Counted from the stretch's first letter, positions 35,555 to 45,906 are shown. The stretch is DNA of 64,000 bases from Pseudomonas viridiflava (GCF_900583165.1 NZ_UTKY01000076.1:186001-250000), one strand, 5' to 3'. Notes: generated by a model not told the origin, from the letters alone. Made by a program: numbers and translations.

Positions 35555-36001
35555 ATGAATATGTCTGATGTCACTAATCGACAACCTTACCTACCGATGA
35601 TGGATCATCTCACTCGTACGGACACGTCTCTACCGCTCCAGTATCAATCCTCAAGCCTGGGTTTTGGCATTGAACCGCAGGGTGACAGTTTGGGTTTCTC
35701 TGGGCGGCCTTCCGCTAATGCGCCCATGCTGGCTAATGCTGCAGGCAGTGCTCCAAAGAAAGAGGGTGGGTTCTTCGGCAAACTGTTTGGCGCAATTGGC
35801 AGTGTGTTTGGCGCGATCAGCAAGGCAGTCAGTTCAGTGGTGGGGGTTTTAGGGCCCTTGGTCAGTATGGTCGCTCCGTTTTTTGGCCCTGTAGGCGTGG
35901 CGATATCCGGTGCAGTCAATATGGCAGGGCAGGCGCTACGTTTTGCATCCGACAAGGTCGAGAGTACGATAACGTTAATGCGGGGATTATTTAGGAACTA
36001 A
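35555..36001 (+). CDS. Hypothetical glycine-rich protein
   Basis: The 148-residue protein has no cysteine or tryptophan. Residues 1-70 are polar and Ser/Pro-rich with no classical signal peptide. Residues about 75-130 are a glycine- and alanine-rich hydrophobic series (KLFGAIGSVFGAISKAVSSVV, VLGPLVSMVAPFFGPVGVAIS) that could form amphipathic or membrane-inserting helices. The layout is reminiscent of small type III-exported or membrane-active proteins, but no family is recognised. A GGAACC-type promoter box precedes it, and a palindromic terminator follows. Confidence 0.6.
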   Translation: MNMSDVTNRQPYLPMMDHLTRTDTSLPLQYQSSSLGFGIEPQGDSLGFSGRPSANAPMLANAAGSAPKKEGGFFGKLFGAIGSVFGAISKAVSSVVGVLGPLVSMVAPFFGPVGVAISGAVNMAGQALRFASDKVESTITLMRGLFRN

Positions 36002-36050
36002 TGTTTTACCGTCTGGATATTGGTATTTTCAGACACTTGGAAACCAACCG

Positions 36051-36083
36051 CACAGCCACCCCATGTTAAATAGAGTGGCTGTG
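36051..36083. terminator. Palindromic terminator between converging genes
   Basis: CACAGCCAC-15-GTGGCTGTG lies 50 bases after the orphan gene's stop and 13 bases before the 3' end of the converging GGDEF-EAL gene. It could serve both strands, although the T-run is poor. Confidence 0.55.
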
Positions 36084-36095
36084 CAGTCGGAGTGT

Positions 36096-39000
36096 TCAAA
36101 GTAGTAGTTGCCTGAACGCATTCATTGGCAGCGGCCGACTATAAATAAACCCTTGGTACAAATGACACCCCAGCGCTTGCAAAAACGCCAATTGCTCAGG
36201 CGTTTCTACCCCCTCTGCAATCACTTCCAAGTTCAAACTGCGGGCCATGGCCACGATGGCGCGAATGATCTCCGCGTCATTGGGGTCGTGGGTGGCATCC
36301 CGTACAAATGACTGGTCTATCTTCAGCGCATCCACTGGTAGGCGCTTGAGATAAGTGAGCGATGAGTACCCCGTGCCAAAGTCATCCATCGCAAAGCTGA
36401 TGCCGAGTTTTTTCAGGCGGCGCATTTTGCTGATGGTGTCATCAAGGTTCTGGATCACGATGCCTTCGGTGATTTCCAGTTTCAACAGGCTAAAGGGCAG
36501 CGAGTGCTGCTTGAGGCTGCGTTCGACCCGTTCCACGAAGTCATTCTGACGAAACTGGCGTGGGCTGATGTTTACGCACAGGCTGAAATTCAGAGGGTCC
36601 ACCAGGCCATCGGCGATCAATTGCTCGAAGGTCGCGCAGGCTTCGTCGAGAATCCAGGTGCCCACTTCCAGGATCAGGCCGCTGTCTTCCAATACCTTGA
36701 TAAATTCCGACGGCGATTGGGCGCCGAGTTGCGGGTGGTGCCAACGCACCAAGGCCTCGGCGCCGACGATTTTGTTACCGCGGGCGTCCACTTGAGGCTG
36801 ATAGTGCACGCTGAACTCACCCCTTGCGAGGGCCAGGCGCAAGTCGGTTTCCATGCGCAACCGCTCACTGGCGGTTTTTTGCATGCTGTTATGGAACATC
36901 TGCGTGGCGTTGCGCCCTGAGTCCTTGGCGCGGTACAGAGCGATATCCGCCCGCTTGAGCAGGTCCGCCGGCGTTGAGCCATGATCGGGAATGAGCGCCA
37001 CGCCGATACTGGGTGTGACCTGCAAGCGATGACCGTCGAGGAACATCGGCTCCGAGAGCAGTTCACGCAAGGTATCTGCCAGTTCCTGTACTTGCCCGCT
37101 GACTTCCTGGCGCGTGCCATCCAGGCCACTGAGCAACACCACAAATTCATCGCCGCCCAGCCGCGCCACGGTGTCTTCCATACGCACGCTGGCCTCCAGG
37201 CGTGCGGTGACAATTTTGAGCACGGTGTCGCCCACCGGGTGGCCGAGTGAATCGTTGATGTGCTTGAAATGGTCGAGGTCGAGGAATAGCAGTGCACCGC
37301 GCAGGTTGTGGCGCTTGAGCAGGGCTATCTGTTGGCTCAGCCGGTCCATCAGCAAGGCACGATTGGGTAGGTTGGTCAGTGGGTCGTGGTAGGCCAGGTG
37401 GCGGATCTGCGCCTGGGCGTTTTTCAACAGGCTTACGTCCCGCGCCGTCAGCAACAGGCAGGGTGTTTCATTCAGGGTGATCGGCTCTACCGAGACTTCC
37501 ACCGCCAGCAACTCACCGCGCTTGTTGTGCCAGAGCATTTCCAGATGGTGGATGCGGCCCTTGATCTGCAACTCGGCCAACAGCGTGGCGCGTTGGCTTT
37601 CATCGGCCCAGATGCCTATCTGGTACAGCGTGAGGCCAATGGCTTCTTCGGCGCGGTAGCCGGTCAGGCGGCAGAAGCCGTCATTGACCTCGACATAACG
37701 GCCGGTGTCGCGCTCGGTGATAGAGATGGCGTCGGGGCTGGAATGAAAGGCTTTGGCAAACATCTCCTCGCTGGCCTTCAGCGCGGCCTCCGAACGTTGC
37801 TGCTGGGTGATGTCCCGCAGCGTGGTCACGATGCACGGCTGATCACCGACCTTGATCAAACGGCTGGAAATCACACAGGTCAGGCTGCGGCCATTTTTAT
37901 GATGCGCCACGATCGCCACGTTGTTCAGGGCCTGTTCGCGAATGACCCGTTCAATACGCTGCAGACGCGTGCTTGACTCATCCCACAGGCCGATCTGCTC
38001 GGCACTTTTATCGATGACCTCGGCGGCAGTCCAGCCAAATGTCAGGGTAAAAGCCGGATTGATCTCGATAAATGCGCCGCCATCCAGGCGGGTAACGCAG
38101 ATTGGGTGGGGGCTGGCCTGGAACAGGCTGGCGAATTTTTCTTCGGAGGCGGTGAGGCGTTGCTCCCGTTCAACCTGGTCGGTGATGTCCAGCAGCGTGC
38201 CGGCCATGCGCAGCGGTGCGCCTTGCGCATCGCGGTATAACCGGGCGCGGCTCTCCAGGTAGCGTGAACTGCCGTCTTCCATGGGCACCCGATAGGTCAG
38301 TTGATAATTGCCGGCCGGGCCTTCGCGCAGGGTGCGATAGGCGTTGCGCATACTGTCGCGTTCTTCAGTGGGCATGCCTTCGAAGAACGCGTCGAACGCC
38401 TCATGGAACGGCTCTGGTGGCAAGCCGTGCAGTTGCGCAGCGCGGGCCGAGCCATAGAGCATGCCGGTAGGGATGTGCCAATCCCAGGTGCCCAGTTGCG
38501 CAGAATCCAGCGCCAGGTCAAGGCGCTCCTGGCTGTCCTTGAGCGCTTGGTCGGCATTTTTGCGGTCGGTGGTATCGAGGAACGTGCTGATCAGATAGGC
38601 CTCGCCCTCCAGCTCGACTTTTTGCGCGCTGAGGGTGCCGTCATGAATTTGGCCATTGCTGGCGCAAAATTGCACTTCCATGGTGATCGGCTCGCCTTTG
38701 CGCTGGGTGGCCTTGACCAGTTGTGCACGCTGCTCGGGGTCGCGCCAAAGGCCGAGGTCAAGGGTGGTGCGGCCAATCGCATCGGCGACGGGCCAGCCGA
38801 AGTGGATCTCGAAATACTGGTTGGCCTCGCTGATCAGGCCGTCGGCCTGACGGGTCAGCAGCACCATGTTTGGGCACAGGTGAAACAGCGTGGCGAAGCG
38901 TTTTTCGGAATGGCTGAGGGCGTTTTCCCGCTCGCGCTGCTGCGTGATCTCGCGGATTACTCCGATCATTCGGCGCCTGCCGGACTTGTCCGGTACCAGG

Positions 39001-39374
39001 CTGCCGCTGATTTCCAGCCAGTGAAAAGTGCCATCGGGCCATTGGATGCGATGACGCATCGCCTGCTCGAACGGCTCGCCCGCCAGCACGGCGTGAAAGG
39101 CCCTTACCACGCGTGTGCGGTCGGTGGGGGCGAGCAAGTCGAGGTAGTCCACATCCTTGGGCAAGGGGTGGCGAGGGTCAAAACCGAACAACGCCTGAGT
39201 ACCCCGTGACCAGCTGATGCTGCCGGTATCGATTTCCCAGCACCACGCGCCCAGGCGGGCAGCGTTGAGGGCTGCCAGCAGCTGTGGAGCGCTGTCCCAG
39301 CTTTGCTCCGCTTGCTGGGGGTCCAGGGCGTAAATGCGCGGCAAGGGTGGTACTGAGTCGACGGGGTTGCGCAT
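36096..39374 (-). CDS. Five-PAS GGDEF-EAL cyclic-di-GMP protein
   Basis: The start complementary to 39372-39374 (MRNPVDSVPP) gives 1092 residues. Five PAS/PAC modules follow one another (starting near LNAARLGAWCW, FATLFHLCPN, LDLALDSAQLGTW, FASLFQASPH and FAKAFHSSPDA). Next comes a GGDEF domain with intact VARLGGDEFVVLL and an EAL domain with GAEALVRWHHP and later SFAMDDFGTGYSSLTYLK. Both catalytic signatures look intact, so it could synthesise or degrade c-di-GMP. There is no membrane segment, so it is probably a cytosolic sensor. It stands alone. Confidence 0.92.
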   Translation of the reverse strand: MRNPVDSVPPLPRIYALDPQQAEQSWDSAPQLLAALNAARLGAWCWEIDTGSISWSRGTQALFGFDPRHPLPKDVDYLDLLAPTDRTRVVRAFHAVLAGEPFEQAMRHRIQWPDGTFHWLEISGSLVPDKSGRRRMIGVIREITQQRERENALSHSEKRFATLFHLCPNMVLLTRQADGLISEANQYFEIHFGWPVADAIGRTTLDLGLWRDPEQRAQLVKATQRKGEPITMEVQFCASNGQIHDGTLSAQKVELEGEAYLISTFLDTTDRKNADQALKDSQERLDLALDSAQLGTWDWHIPTGMLYGSARAAQLHGLPPEPFHEAFDAFFEGMPTEERDSMRNAYRTLREGPAGNYQLTYRVPMEDGSSRYLESRARLYRDAQGAPLRMAGTLLDITDQVEREQRLTASEEKFASLFQASPHPICVTRLDGGAFIEINPAFTLTFGWTAAEVIDKSAEQIGLWDESSTRLQRIERVIREQALNNVAIVAHHKNGRSLTCVISSRLIKVGDQPCIVTTLRDITQQQRSEAALKASEEMFAKAFHSSPDAISITERDTGRYVEVNDGFCRLTGYRAEEAIGLTLYQIGIWADESQRATLLAELQIKGRIHHLEMLWHNKRGELLAVEVSVEPITLNETPCLLLTARDVSLLKNAQAQIRHLAYHDPLTNLPNRALLMDRLSQQIALLKRHNLRGALLFLDLDHFKHINDSLGHPVGDTVLKIVTARLEASVRMEDTVARLGGDEFVVLLSGLDGTRQEVSGQVQELADTLRELLSEPMFLDGHRLQVTPSIGVALIPDHGSTPADLLKRADIALYRAKDSGRNATQMFHNSMQKTASERLRMETDLRLALARGEFSVHYQPQVDARGNKIVGAEALVRWHHPQLGAQSPSEFIKVLEDSGLILEVGTWILDEACATFEQLIADGLVDPLNFSLCVNISPRQFRQNDFVERVERSLKQHSLPFSLLKLEITEGIVIQNLDDTISKMRRLKKLGISFAMDDFGTGYSSLTYLKRLPVDALKIDQSFVRDATHDPNDAEIIRAIVAMARSLNLEVIAEGVETPEQLAFLQALGCHLYQGFIYSRPLPMNAFRQLLL

Positions 39375-39440
39375 TGTCAAAGGGCCTTGGCTCGATGGGC
39401 GTAAGGCGCGGTTTTAATTAAACCTTGAGGCCACACAGCA

Positions 39441-40331
39441 TCATGCCGGTATCCCTGGCAGATCGACCTGTGCATCCAATAGGCTCATGAAAGCCCGCGC
39501 AGCGTTCGACAGCGTCCTTTCGGTGTGCACGATATAGCCTAGCTGGCGACTGAGCTGTATGCCCGGTAAAGCGATGCTTGCCACCTGATCATCGAGCATG
39601 GTGCGCGGCAAGACGCTCCAGGCCAGGCCGATAGACACCATCATTTTGATAGTTTCCAAATAGTTAGTGCTCATCGCGATATTGGGCGTGAGGCCCTGGG
39701 CTTCGAACAGTCGGCTGACAATATGATGGGTAAAGGTATTTCCGCCGGGGAAAACCGCTGGGTGCCTGGCAATATCGCCCAGCGTGACGCTGCTATTGAG
39801 GGTCAGGCTGTGCTCCGGTGCCACGACGAAATCCAGCGGGTCATCCCACACGGGGGTGGCGCGCACCAAGTGATGGGGGTCAGGGGCCAGGGTAATCACC
39901 GCCACTTCGGCGCGGCCATGGAGGATTTCTTCGTAGGCCACTTCTGAATCGAGGAACTGAATATCCAGCGCAACGTTGGGGTATTCCCGTGTAAAGGTGC
40001 GCAAGATCGGCGGCAGGCGGTGTAAGCCGATATGGTGGCTGGTGGCCAAGGTCAAGCGCCCGCTGACTTCACCGGTGAGATTGGTGAGGGCGCGGCGCGT
40101 GTCGTCCAGCACATTCAGAATCTGATAGGCCCGTGGCAGCAAGGCCCGCCCGGCCTCGGTCAGGCCCACTTCACGGCCCAAGCGATCAAACAGGCGCACC
40201 TTCAATTGTTGCTCCAGGCCAGCAATACGCTTGCTGATTGCTGGCTGCGTCAGGTGCAGCCGTTCACCGGCGCCGGAGAAGCTGCCGGTCTCGGCGATGG
40301 CAATAAACGCGTTGAGGTTGGCCAAGTCCAT
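39441..40331 (-). CDS. LysR-family regulator divergent from leuC
   Basis: The start complementary to 40329-40331 (MDLANLNAFIAIAETGSFSGAGERLHLTQPAISKRI) gives 296 residues, with a typical LysR winged helix and a substrate-binding domain. It is divergent from leuC with 141 bases between the starts, the usual Pseudomonas arrangement, so it may control leucine biosynthesis. This role is inferred from position. Confidence 0.87.
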   Translation of the reverse strand: MDLANLNAFIAIAETGSFSGAGERLHLTQPAISKRIAGLEQQLKVRLFDRLGREVGLTEAGRALLPRAYQILNVLDDTRRALTNLTGEVSGRLTLATSHHIGLHRLPPILRTFTREYPNVALDIQFLDSEVAYEEILHGRAEVAVITLAPDPHHLVRATPVWDDPLDFVVAPEHSLTLNSSVTLGDIARHPAVFPGGNTFTHHIVSRLFEAQGLTPNIAMSTNYLETIKMMVSIGLAWSVLPRTMLDDQVASIALPGIQLSRQLGYIVHTERTLSNAARAFMSLLDAQVDLPGIPA

Positions 40332-40472
40332 GGTGGTATTCCAGTTGGTAATCCAAAGCATAAAAAATATGAATTTGAGTTATTTAATGTAGCGCCATAC
40401 CATCAGCCTCACAAGCCAAAGGGTTATTGAAAAAAGCCCGGCGTATGAAATACCGCTGATGAGGACCGTCTG

Positions 40473-41891
40473 ATGGCCGGCAAAACGCTTTACGACAAGC
40501 TTTGGGATTCCCATGAAGTGAAACGGCGCGACGATGGCTCGTCGCTGATCTATATCGACCGTCACATCATCCATGAAGTGACCTCGCCCCAAGCGTTCGA
40601 AGGCCTGCGACTGGCCGGGCGCAAGCCTTGGCGCGTCGATTCCATCATTGCCACCCCAGACCACAACGTGCCGACCACCCCGGAGCGCAAGGGCGGCATC
40701 GACGCCATCGTCGATACGGTCTCGCGTTTGCAAGTGCAAACCCTCGACGACTATTGCGACGAATATGGCATCACCGAATTCAAGATGAATGACGTGCGTC
40801 AAGGCATCGTCCATGTGATCGGCCCGGAGCAGGGCGCCACTTTGCCGGGCATGACCGTGGTCTGCGGTGACTCCCATACCTCGACCCACGGTGCCTTTGG
40901 CGCCTTGGCCCACGGCATCGGCACCTCCGAGGTGGAGCACGTGTTCGCCACCCAGTGCCTGGTCGCCAAAAAAATGAAGAACATGCTGGTGTCGGTCGAA
41001 GGCACATTGCCTTTTGGCGTCACTGCCAAGGACATCGTCCTCGCCGTGATCGGCAAGATCGGCACCGCCGGCGGTAACGGCCATGCGATTGAGTTTGCCG
41101 GCAGCGCTATTCGCGACCTGTCCATCGAAGGCCGCATGACCATCTGCAATATGTCCATCGAAGCCGGTGCCCGCGTGGGCATGGTAGCGGCGGATGAAAA
41201 GACCGTTGAGTACGTCAAAGGTCGTCCTTTCGCACCGGCTGGCGCCGATTGGGATGCAGCGGTCGAAGCCTGGAAAGACCTGGTCTCCGACGCCGACGCG
41301 GTGTTCGACACGGTGGTCGAGCTGGATGCTACTCAGATCAAGCCACAAGTTAGCTGGGGCACGTCGCCGGAAATGGTGTTGGCCGTCGACCAAAACGTGC
41401 CGGACCCGGCTAAAGAGGCCGACCTGGTCAAGCGCGGTTCCATCGAACGCGCCTTGAAGTACATGGGTCTGCAGGCCAACCAGGCGATTACCGACATTCA
41501 GTTGGACCGCGTATTCATCGGCTCTTGCACCAACTCGCGGATCGAAGACCTGCGCGCTGCGGCGGTGATCGCCAAAGGCCGCAAAGTGGCGTCGACCATC
41601 AAGCAAGCCATCGTGGTACCGGGTTCGGGCCTGGTCAAAGCGCAAGCCGAAGCCGAAGGCCTGGACAAGATCTTCCTCGAAGCCGGTTTTGAATGGCGTG
41701 AGCCGGGCTGCTCGATGTGCCTGGCGATGAACCCGGACCGCTTGGAGTCGGGCGAGCATTGCGCGTCTACTTCCAATCGTAACTTCGAAGGGCGTCAGGG
41801 CGCCGGTGGGCGTACCCACCTGGTCAGCCCGGCCATGGCCGCTGCGGCGGCCGTCAACGGTCGTTTCATCGACGTTCGCGAATTGATCTGA
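40473..41891 (+). CDS. leuC: 3-isopropylmalate dehydratase, large subunit
   Basis: The 472-residue subunit has the aconitase-type Fe-S ligands: VVCGDSHTSTHGAFG, GSCTNSRIEDLRAA and GCSMCLAMNPD. With LeuD it isomerises 2- to 3-isopropylmalate in leucine biosynthesis. It begins MAGKTLYDKLWDSHEV after GAGGACC and is followed 10 bases later by leuD. Its promoter must lie in the 141-base region shared with the divergent LysR gene. Confidence 0.97.
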   Translation: MAGKTLYDKLWDSHEVKRRDDGSSLIYIDRHIIHEVTSPQAFEGLRLAGRKPWRVDSIIATPDHNVPTTPERKGGIDAIVDTVSRLQVQTLDDYCDEYGITEFKMNDVRQGIVHVIGPEQGATLPGMTVVCGDSHTSTHGAFGALAHGIGTSEVEHVFATQCLVAKKMKNMLVSVEGTLPFGVTAKDIVLAVIGKIGTAGGNGHAIEFAGSAIRDLSIEGRMTICNMSIEAGARVGMVAADEKTVEYVKGRPFAPAGADWDAAVEAWKDLVSDADAVFDTVVELDATQIKPQVSWGTSPEMVLAVDQNVPDPAKEADLVKRGSIERALKYMGLQANQAITDIQLDRVFIGSCTNSRIEDLRAAAVIAKGRKVASTIKQAIVVPGSGLVKAQAEAEGLDKIFLEAGFEWREPGCSMCLAMNPDRLESGEHCASTSNRNFEGRQGAGGRTHLVSPAMAAAAAVNGRFIDVRELI

Positions 41892-41901
41892 GGAATACCC
41901 G

Positions 41902-42543
41902 ATGCGTGCTTTCACACAACACACAGGTTTAGTCGCGCCGTTGGACCGTGCCAACGTGGACACCGACCAGATCATCCCCAAGCAGTTCTTGAAGTCGATC
42001 AAGCGCACCGGCTTTGGCCCGAACCTGTTCGACGAGTGGCGCTACCTGGACGTGGGCTATGCCTACCAGGACAACTCCAAGCGCCCACTGAACAAAGACT
42101 TCGTGCTCAACGCTGAACGCTACCAAGGCGCCAGCGTGTTGCTGGCCCGGGAAAACTTCGGTTGCGGCTCCAGCCGTGAGCACGCGCCGTGGGCCCTGGA
42201 AGAATATGGCTTTCGCAGCATCATTGCGCCGAGCTATGCCGACATCTTCTTCAACAACAGCTTCAAGAACGGCCTGTTGCCGATCATCTTGACCGACGAA
42301 GAAGTTGACGAGTTGTTCAAGCAGGTTGAAGCCGATGTGGGCTACCAGCTGACCGTGGACTTGGCCGCGCAGACCGTGACCCGTCCGGATGGCAAGGTGT
42401 ATCACTTTGAGGTGGACGCTTTCCGTAAGCACTGCCTGATCAATGGCCTGGACGATATTGGCCTGACCTTGCAGGACGGTGATGCGATTGCGGCATTTGA
42501 AGCCAAGCACCGGGCGAGCCAGCCTTGGTTGTTTCGCGATTGA
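41902..42543 (+). CDS. leuD: 3-isopropylmalate dehydratase, small subunit
   Basis: The 213-residue swivelling subunit shows VAPLDRANVDTDQIIPKQFL at the N-terminus and ENFGCGSSREHAPWAL, the conserved substrate loop. It completes the LeuCD isomerase. The ATG is 10 bases after the leuC stop. A pair of inverted REP arms separates it from the methyltransferase, so expression of the next genes may fall. Confidence 0.97.
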   Translation: MRAFTQHTGLVAPLDRANVDTDQIIPKQFLKSIKRTGFGPNLFDEWRYLDVGYAYQDNSKRPLNKDFVLNAERYQGASVLLARENFGCGSSREHAPWALEEYGFRSIIAPSYADIFFNNSFKNGLLPIILTDEEVDELFKQVEADVGYQLTVDLAAQTVTRPDGKVYHFEVDAFRKHCLINGLDDIGLTLQDGDAIAAFEAKHRASQPWLFRD

Positions 42544-42561
42544 TGTAAGGCAGGACCGCCG

Positions 42562-42632
42562 CCATCGGGGGCAAGCCCCCTCCCACAGTTGAAATGCGCT
42601 TCCCTGTGGGAGGGGGCTTGCCCCCGATGAGG
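42562..42632. repeat. REP pair, everted orientation
   Basis: A first arm CATCGGGGGCAAGCCCCCTC followed by CCACAG (to 42588) and a second arm CTGTGGGAGGGGGCTTGCCC (42604 onward) are separated by 15 bases. They are GI-type cores, but their order is the reverse of the REPINs at 18.0 and 21.9 kb. They lie within the leu gene string. Confidence 0.85.
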
Positions 42633-42667
42633 CCAGTGTTAACAACACAAAACCTAAGGAAAGCATC

Positions 42668-43432
42668 ATGACCAGCACCGCCCACACCCAAGTCGTGCAA
42701 AAACAATTCGGCGAGCAAGCCTCGGCCTACCTGAGCAGTGCCGTGCACGCTCAGGGCACCGAATTCGCGCTGCTGCAGGCCGAGCTGGCCGGGCAGGGCG
42801 CGGCACGACTACTGGATCTGGGCTGCGGTGCCGGTCACGTCAGCTTCCATGTCGCGCCATTGGTCAACGAAGTGGTGGCCTATGACCTGTCCCAGCAGAT
42901 GCTCGACGTGGTTGCCGCTGCGGCAGTTGATCGTGGCCTGGGCAATATCCGCACCGTCCACGGCGCCGCCGAACGCCTGCCGTTCGCCGATGGCGAGTTC
43001 GACTTTGTGTTCAGCCGCTATTCGGCCCACCACTGGAGCGACCTCGGCCTGGCCCTGCGCGAAGTGCGCCGGGTGCTCAAGCCGGGCGGCGTGGCGGCGT
43101 TCGTCGACGTCTTGTCACCGGGCAGCCCGCTGTTGGACACTTACCTGCAAACCGTCGAAGTGCTGCGCGACACCAGCCATGTGCGCGATTACTGCGCCGC
43201 CGAATGGATGCAACAGCTCAGCGAGTCCGGTCTACATGTGCGCACCAGCAGCCGCCAGCGCCTGCGCCTGGAATACACCTCGTGGGTCGAGCGCATGCGT
43301 ACGCCAGAGGTGTTGCGCGCAGCCATCCTTGAGTTGCAAAAGGCGATGGGCCAGGAAGTACGCGACTATTACGAGATTCAGGCCGACGGCACCTTCAGCA
43401 CGGACGTGCTGGTGGTCTTCGCCGAACGCTGA
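42668..43432 (+). CDS. Class I SAM-dependent methyltransferase
   Basis: The 254-residue protein has the SAM-binding motif I LLDLGCGAGHVSFHVA and downstream motifs (YDLSQQMLDVV, HGAAERLPFADGEFDFVFSRYSAHHW, LKPGGVAAFVDV) of the UbiE/Methyltransf_11 family. It sits between leuD and leuB on the same strand, a conserved Pseudomonas arrangement whose reason is not known. The substrate is unknown; a small metabolite is likely, and trans-aconitate-type methylation is only a guess. Confidence 0.88.
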   Translation: MTSTAHTQVVQKQFGEQASAYLSSAVHAQGTEFALLQAELAGQGAARLLDLGCGAGHVSFHVAPLVNEVVAYDLSQQMLDVVAAAAVDRGLGNIRTVHGAAERLPFADGEFDFVFSRYSAHHWSDLGLALREVRRVLKPGGVAAFVDVLSPGSPLLDTYLQTVEVLRDTSHVRDYCAAEWMQQLSESGLHVRTSSRQRLRLEYTSWVERMRTPEVLRAAILELQKAMGQEVRDYYEIQADGTFSTDVLVVFAER

Positions 43433-43484
43433 CCAATTTTTCCGACCTGCCTGCGGGCAGGTCGCTCGATGAAATGAGGAACCC

Positions 43485-44567
<1,083 letters not shown>

Positions 44568-44631
44568 TCTCTCGGGCCCGCTTGCAGTTGTTGCTGCAAG
44601 GCGGCCCACTTTTTAACAAGGTGTAGTTGCG

Positions 44632-45744
44632 ATGAAACGTGTAGGTCTGATCGGTTGGCGCGGTATGGTCGGTTCCGTGCTCATGCAGCGGATGCTGGAA
44701 GAGCAGGATTTCGATCTTATTGAGCCGGTGTTTTTCACCACTTCGAACGTTGGTGGCCAAGGGCCGTCCGTGGGCAAGGATATTGCCCCGCTCAAGGACG
44801 CCTACAACATTGAAGAGCTGAAAACCCTCGACGTGATTTTGACCTGTCAGGGCGGCGACTACACCAGTGAAGTCTTCCCCAAGCTGCGTGAAGCGGGCTG
44901 GCAGGGCTACTGGATCGATGCGGCATCGAGCCTGCGCATGCAGGACGATGCGGTGATCATCCTCGACCCGGTCAACCGCAAGGTCATCGACCAGCAGCTG
45001 GATGCCGGCACCAAGAACTACGTCGGCGGCAACTGCACCGTGAGCCTGATGCTGATGGGCCTGGGCGGCTTGTTTGAAGCCGGCCTGGTCGAGTGGATGA
45101 GCGCCATGACCTATCAGGCGGCGTCCGGTGCCGGTGCGCAGAACATGCGTGAGCTGATCAAGCAGATGGGCGCAACCCACGCCGCCGTCGCCGATCAACT
45201 GGCCGATCCGGCCAGCGCGATCCTCGACATCGACCGTCGTGTGGCCGAAGCCATGCGCAGCGATGCGTACCCGACCGAGAACTTCGGCGTGCCGTTGGCG
45301 GGTAGCCTGATCCCGTGGATCGACAAAGAGCTGCCAAACGGCCAGAGCCGCGAAGAGTGGAAGGCCCAGGCTGAGACCAACAAGATCCTCGGTCGCTTCA
45401 AGAGCCCGATCCCGGTGGACGGTATCTGCGTACGTATCGGCGCCATGCGCTGCCACAGCCAGGCGCTGACCATCAAGCTGAACAAAGACGTGCCGATCGC
45501 CGATATCGAATCGTTGATCAGCTCGCACAACCCGTGGGTCAAGCTGGTGCCGAACAACCGCGATATCAGCATGCAGGAGCTGAGCCCGACCAAGGTCACC
45601 GGCACCCTGAATGTACCGGTGGGCCGTCTGCGCAAGCTGAACATGGGCAGCCAGTTCCTGGGCGCGTTTACCGTGGGCGACCAGTTGCTGTGGGGTGCTG
45701 CGGAACCGCTGCGTCGCATGCTGCGGATCTTGCTGGAGCGGTGA
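44632..45744 (+). CDS. asd: Aspartate-semialdehyde dehydrogenase
   Basis: The 370-residue enzyme has the N-terminal GxxGxxG-type segment VGLIGWRGMVGSVLMQRM, the catalytic cysteine in VGGNCTVSLMLMGLGGLF, and MRCHSQALTIKL with the active-site histidine. It makes aspartate semialdehyde for lysine, threonine, methionine and diaminopimelate. It follows leuB on the same strand. An intrinsic terminator closes it. Confidence 0.97.
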   Translation: MKRVGLIGWRGMVGSVLMQRMLEEQDFDLIEPVFFTTSNVGGQGPSVGKDIAPLKDAYNIEELKTLDVILTCQGGDYTSEVFPKLREAGWQGYWIDAASSLRMQDDAVIILDPVNRKVIDQQLDAGTKNYVGGNCTVSLMLMGLGGLFEAGLVEWMSAMTYQAASGAGAQNMRELIKQMGATHAAVADQLADPASAILDIDRRVAEAMRSDAYPTENFGVPLAGSLIPWIDKELPNGQSREEWKAQAETNKILGRFKSPIPVDGICVRIGAMRCHSQALTIKLNKDVPIADIESLISSHNPWVKLVPNNRDISMQELSPTKVTGTLNVPVGRLRKLNMGSQFLGAFTVGDQLLWGAAEPLRRMLRILLER

Positions 45745-45762
45745 TCGCTTGAGGCAATACAG

Positions 45763-45796
45763 AAAACCCGCGACTGGTGACAGGCGCGGGTTTTTT
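45763..45796. terminator. Rho-independent terminator after asd
   Basis: AACCCGCG...CGCGGGTT followed by TTTTTTG, about 20 bases after the asd stop, is a clear intrinsic terminator. Confidence 0.88.
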
Positions 45797-45810
45797 GTTG
45801 GTCTTTCGGG

Positions 45811-45906
45811 CCTCATCGGGGGCAAGCCCCCTCCCACATTTTGATTTGTGAACACATTCAAAGTGTGGGAGGGGCGGTGCGACGATTCGACTTGCCCCCG
45901 ATGAGG
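45811..45906. repeat. REP pair with an interrupted second arm
   Basis: The first arm is CTCATCGGGGGCAAGCCCCC (to CCCACATT, 45840). The second begins AGTGTGGGAGGGG and then has CGGTGCGACGATTCGA before resuming CTTGCCCCCGATGAGG, so about 15 bases interrupt the palindrome core. Confidence 0.8.
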
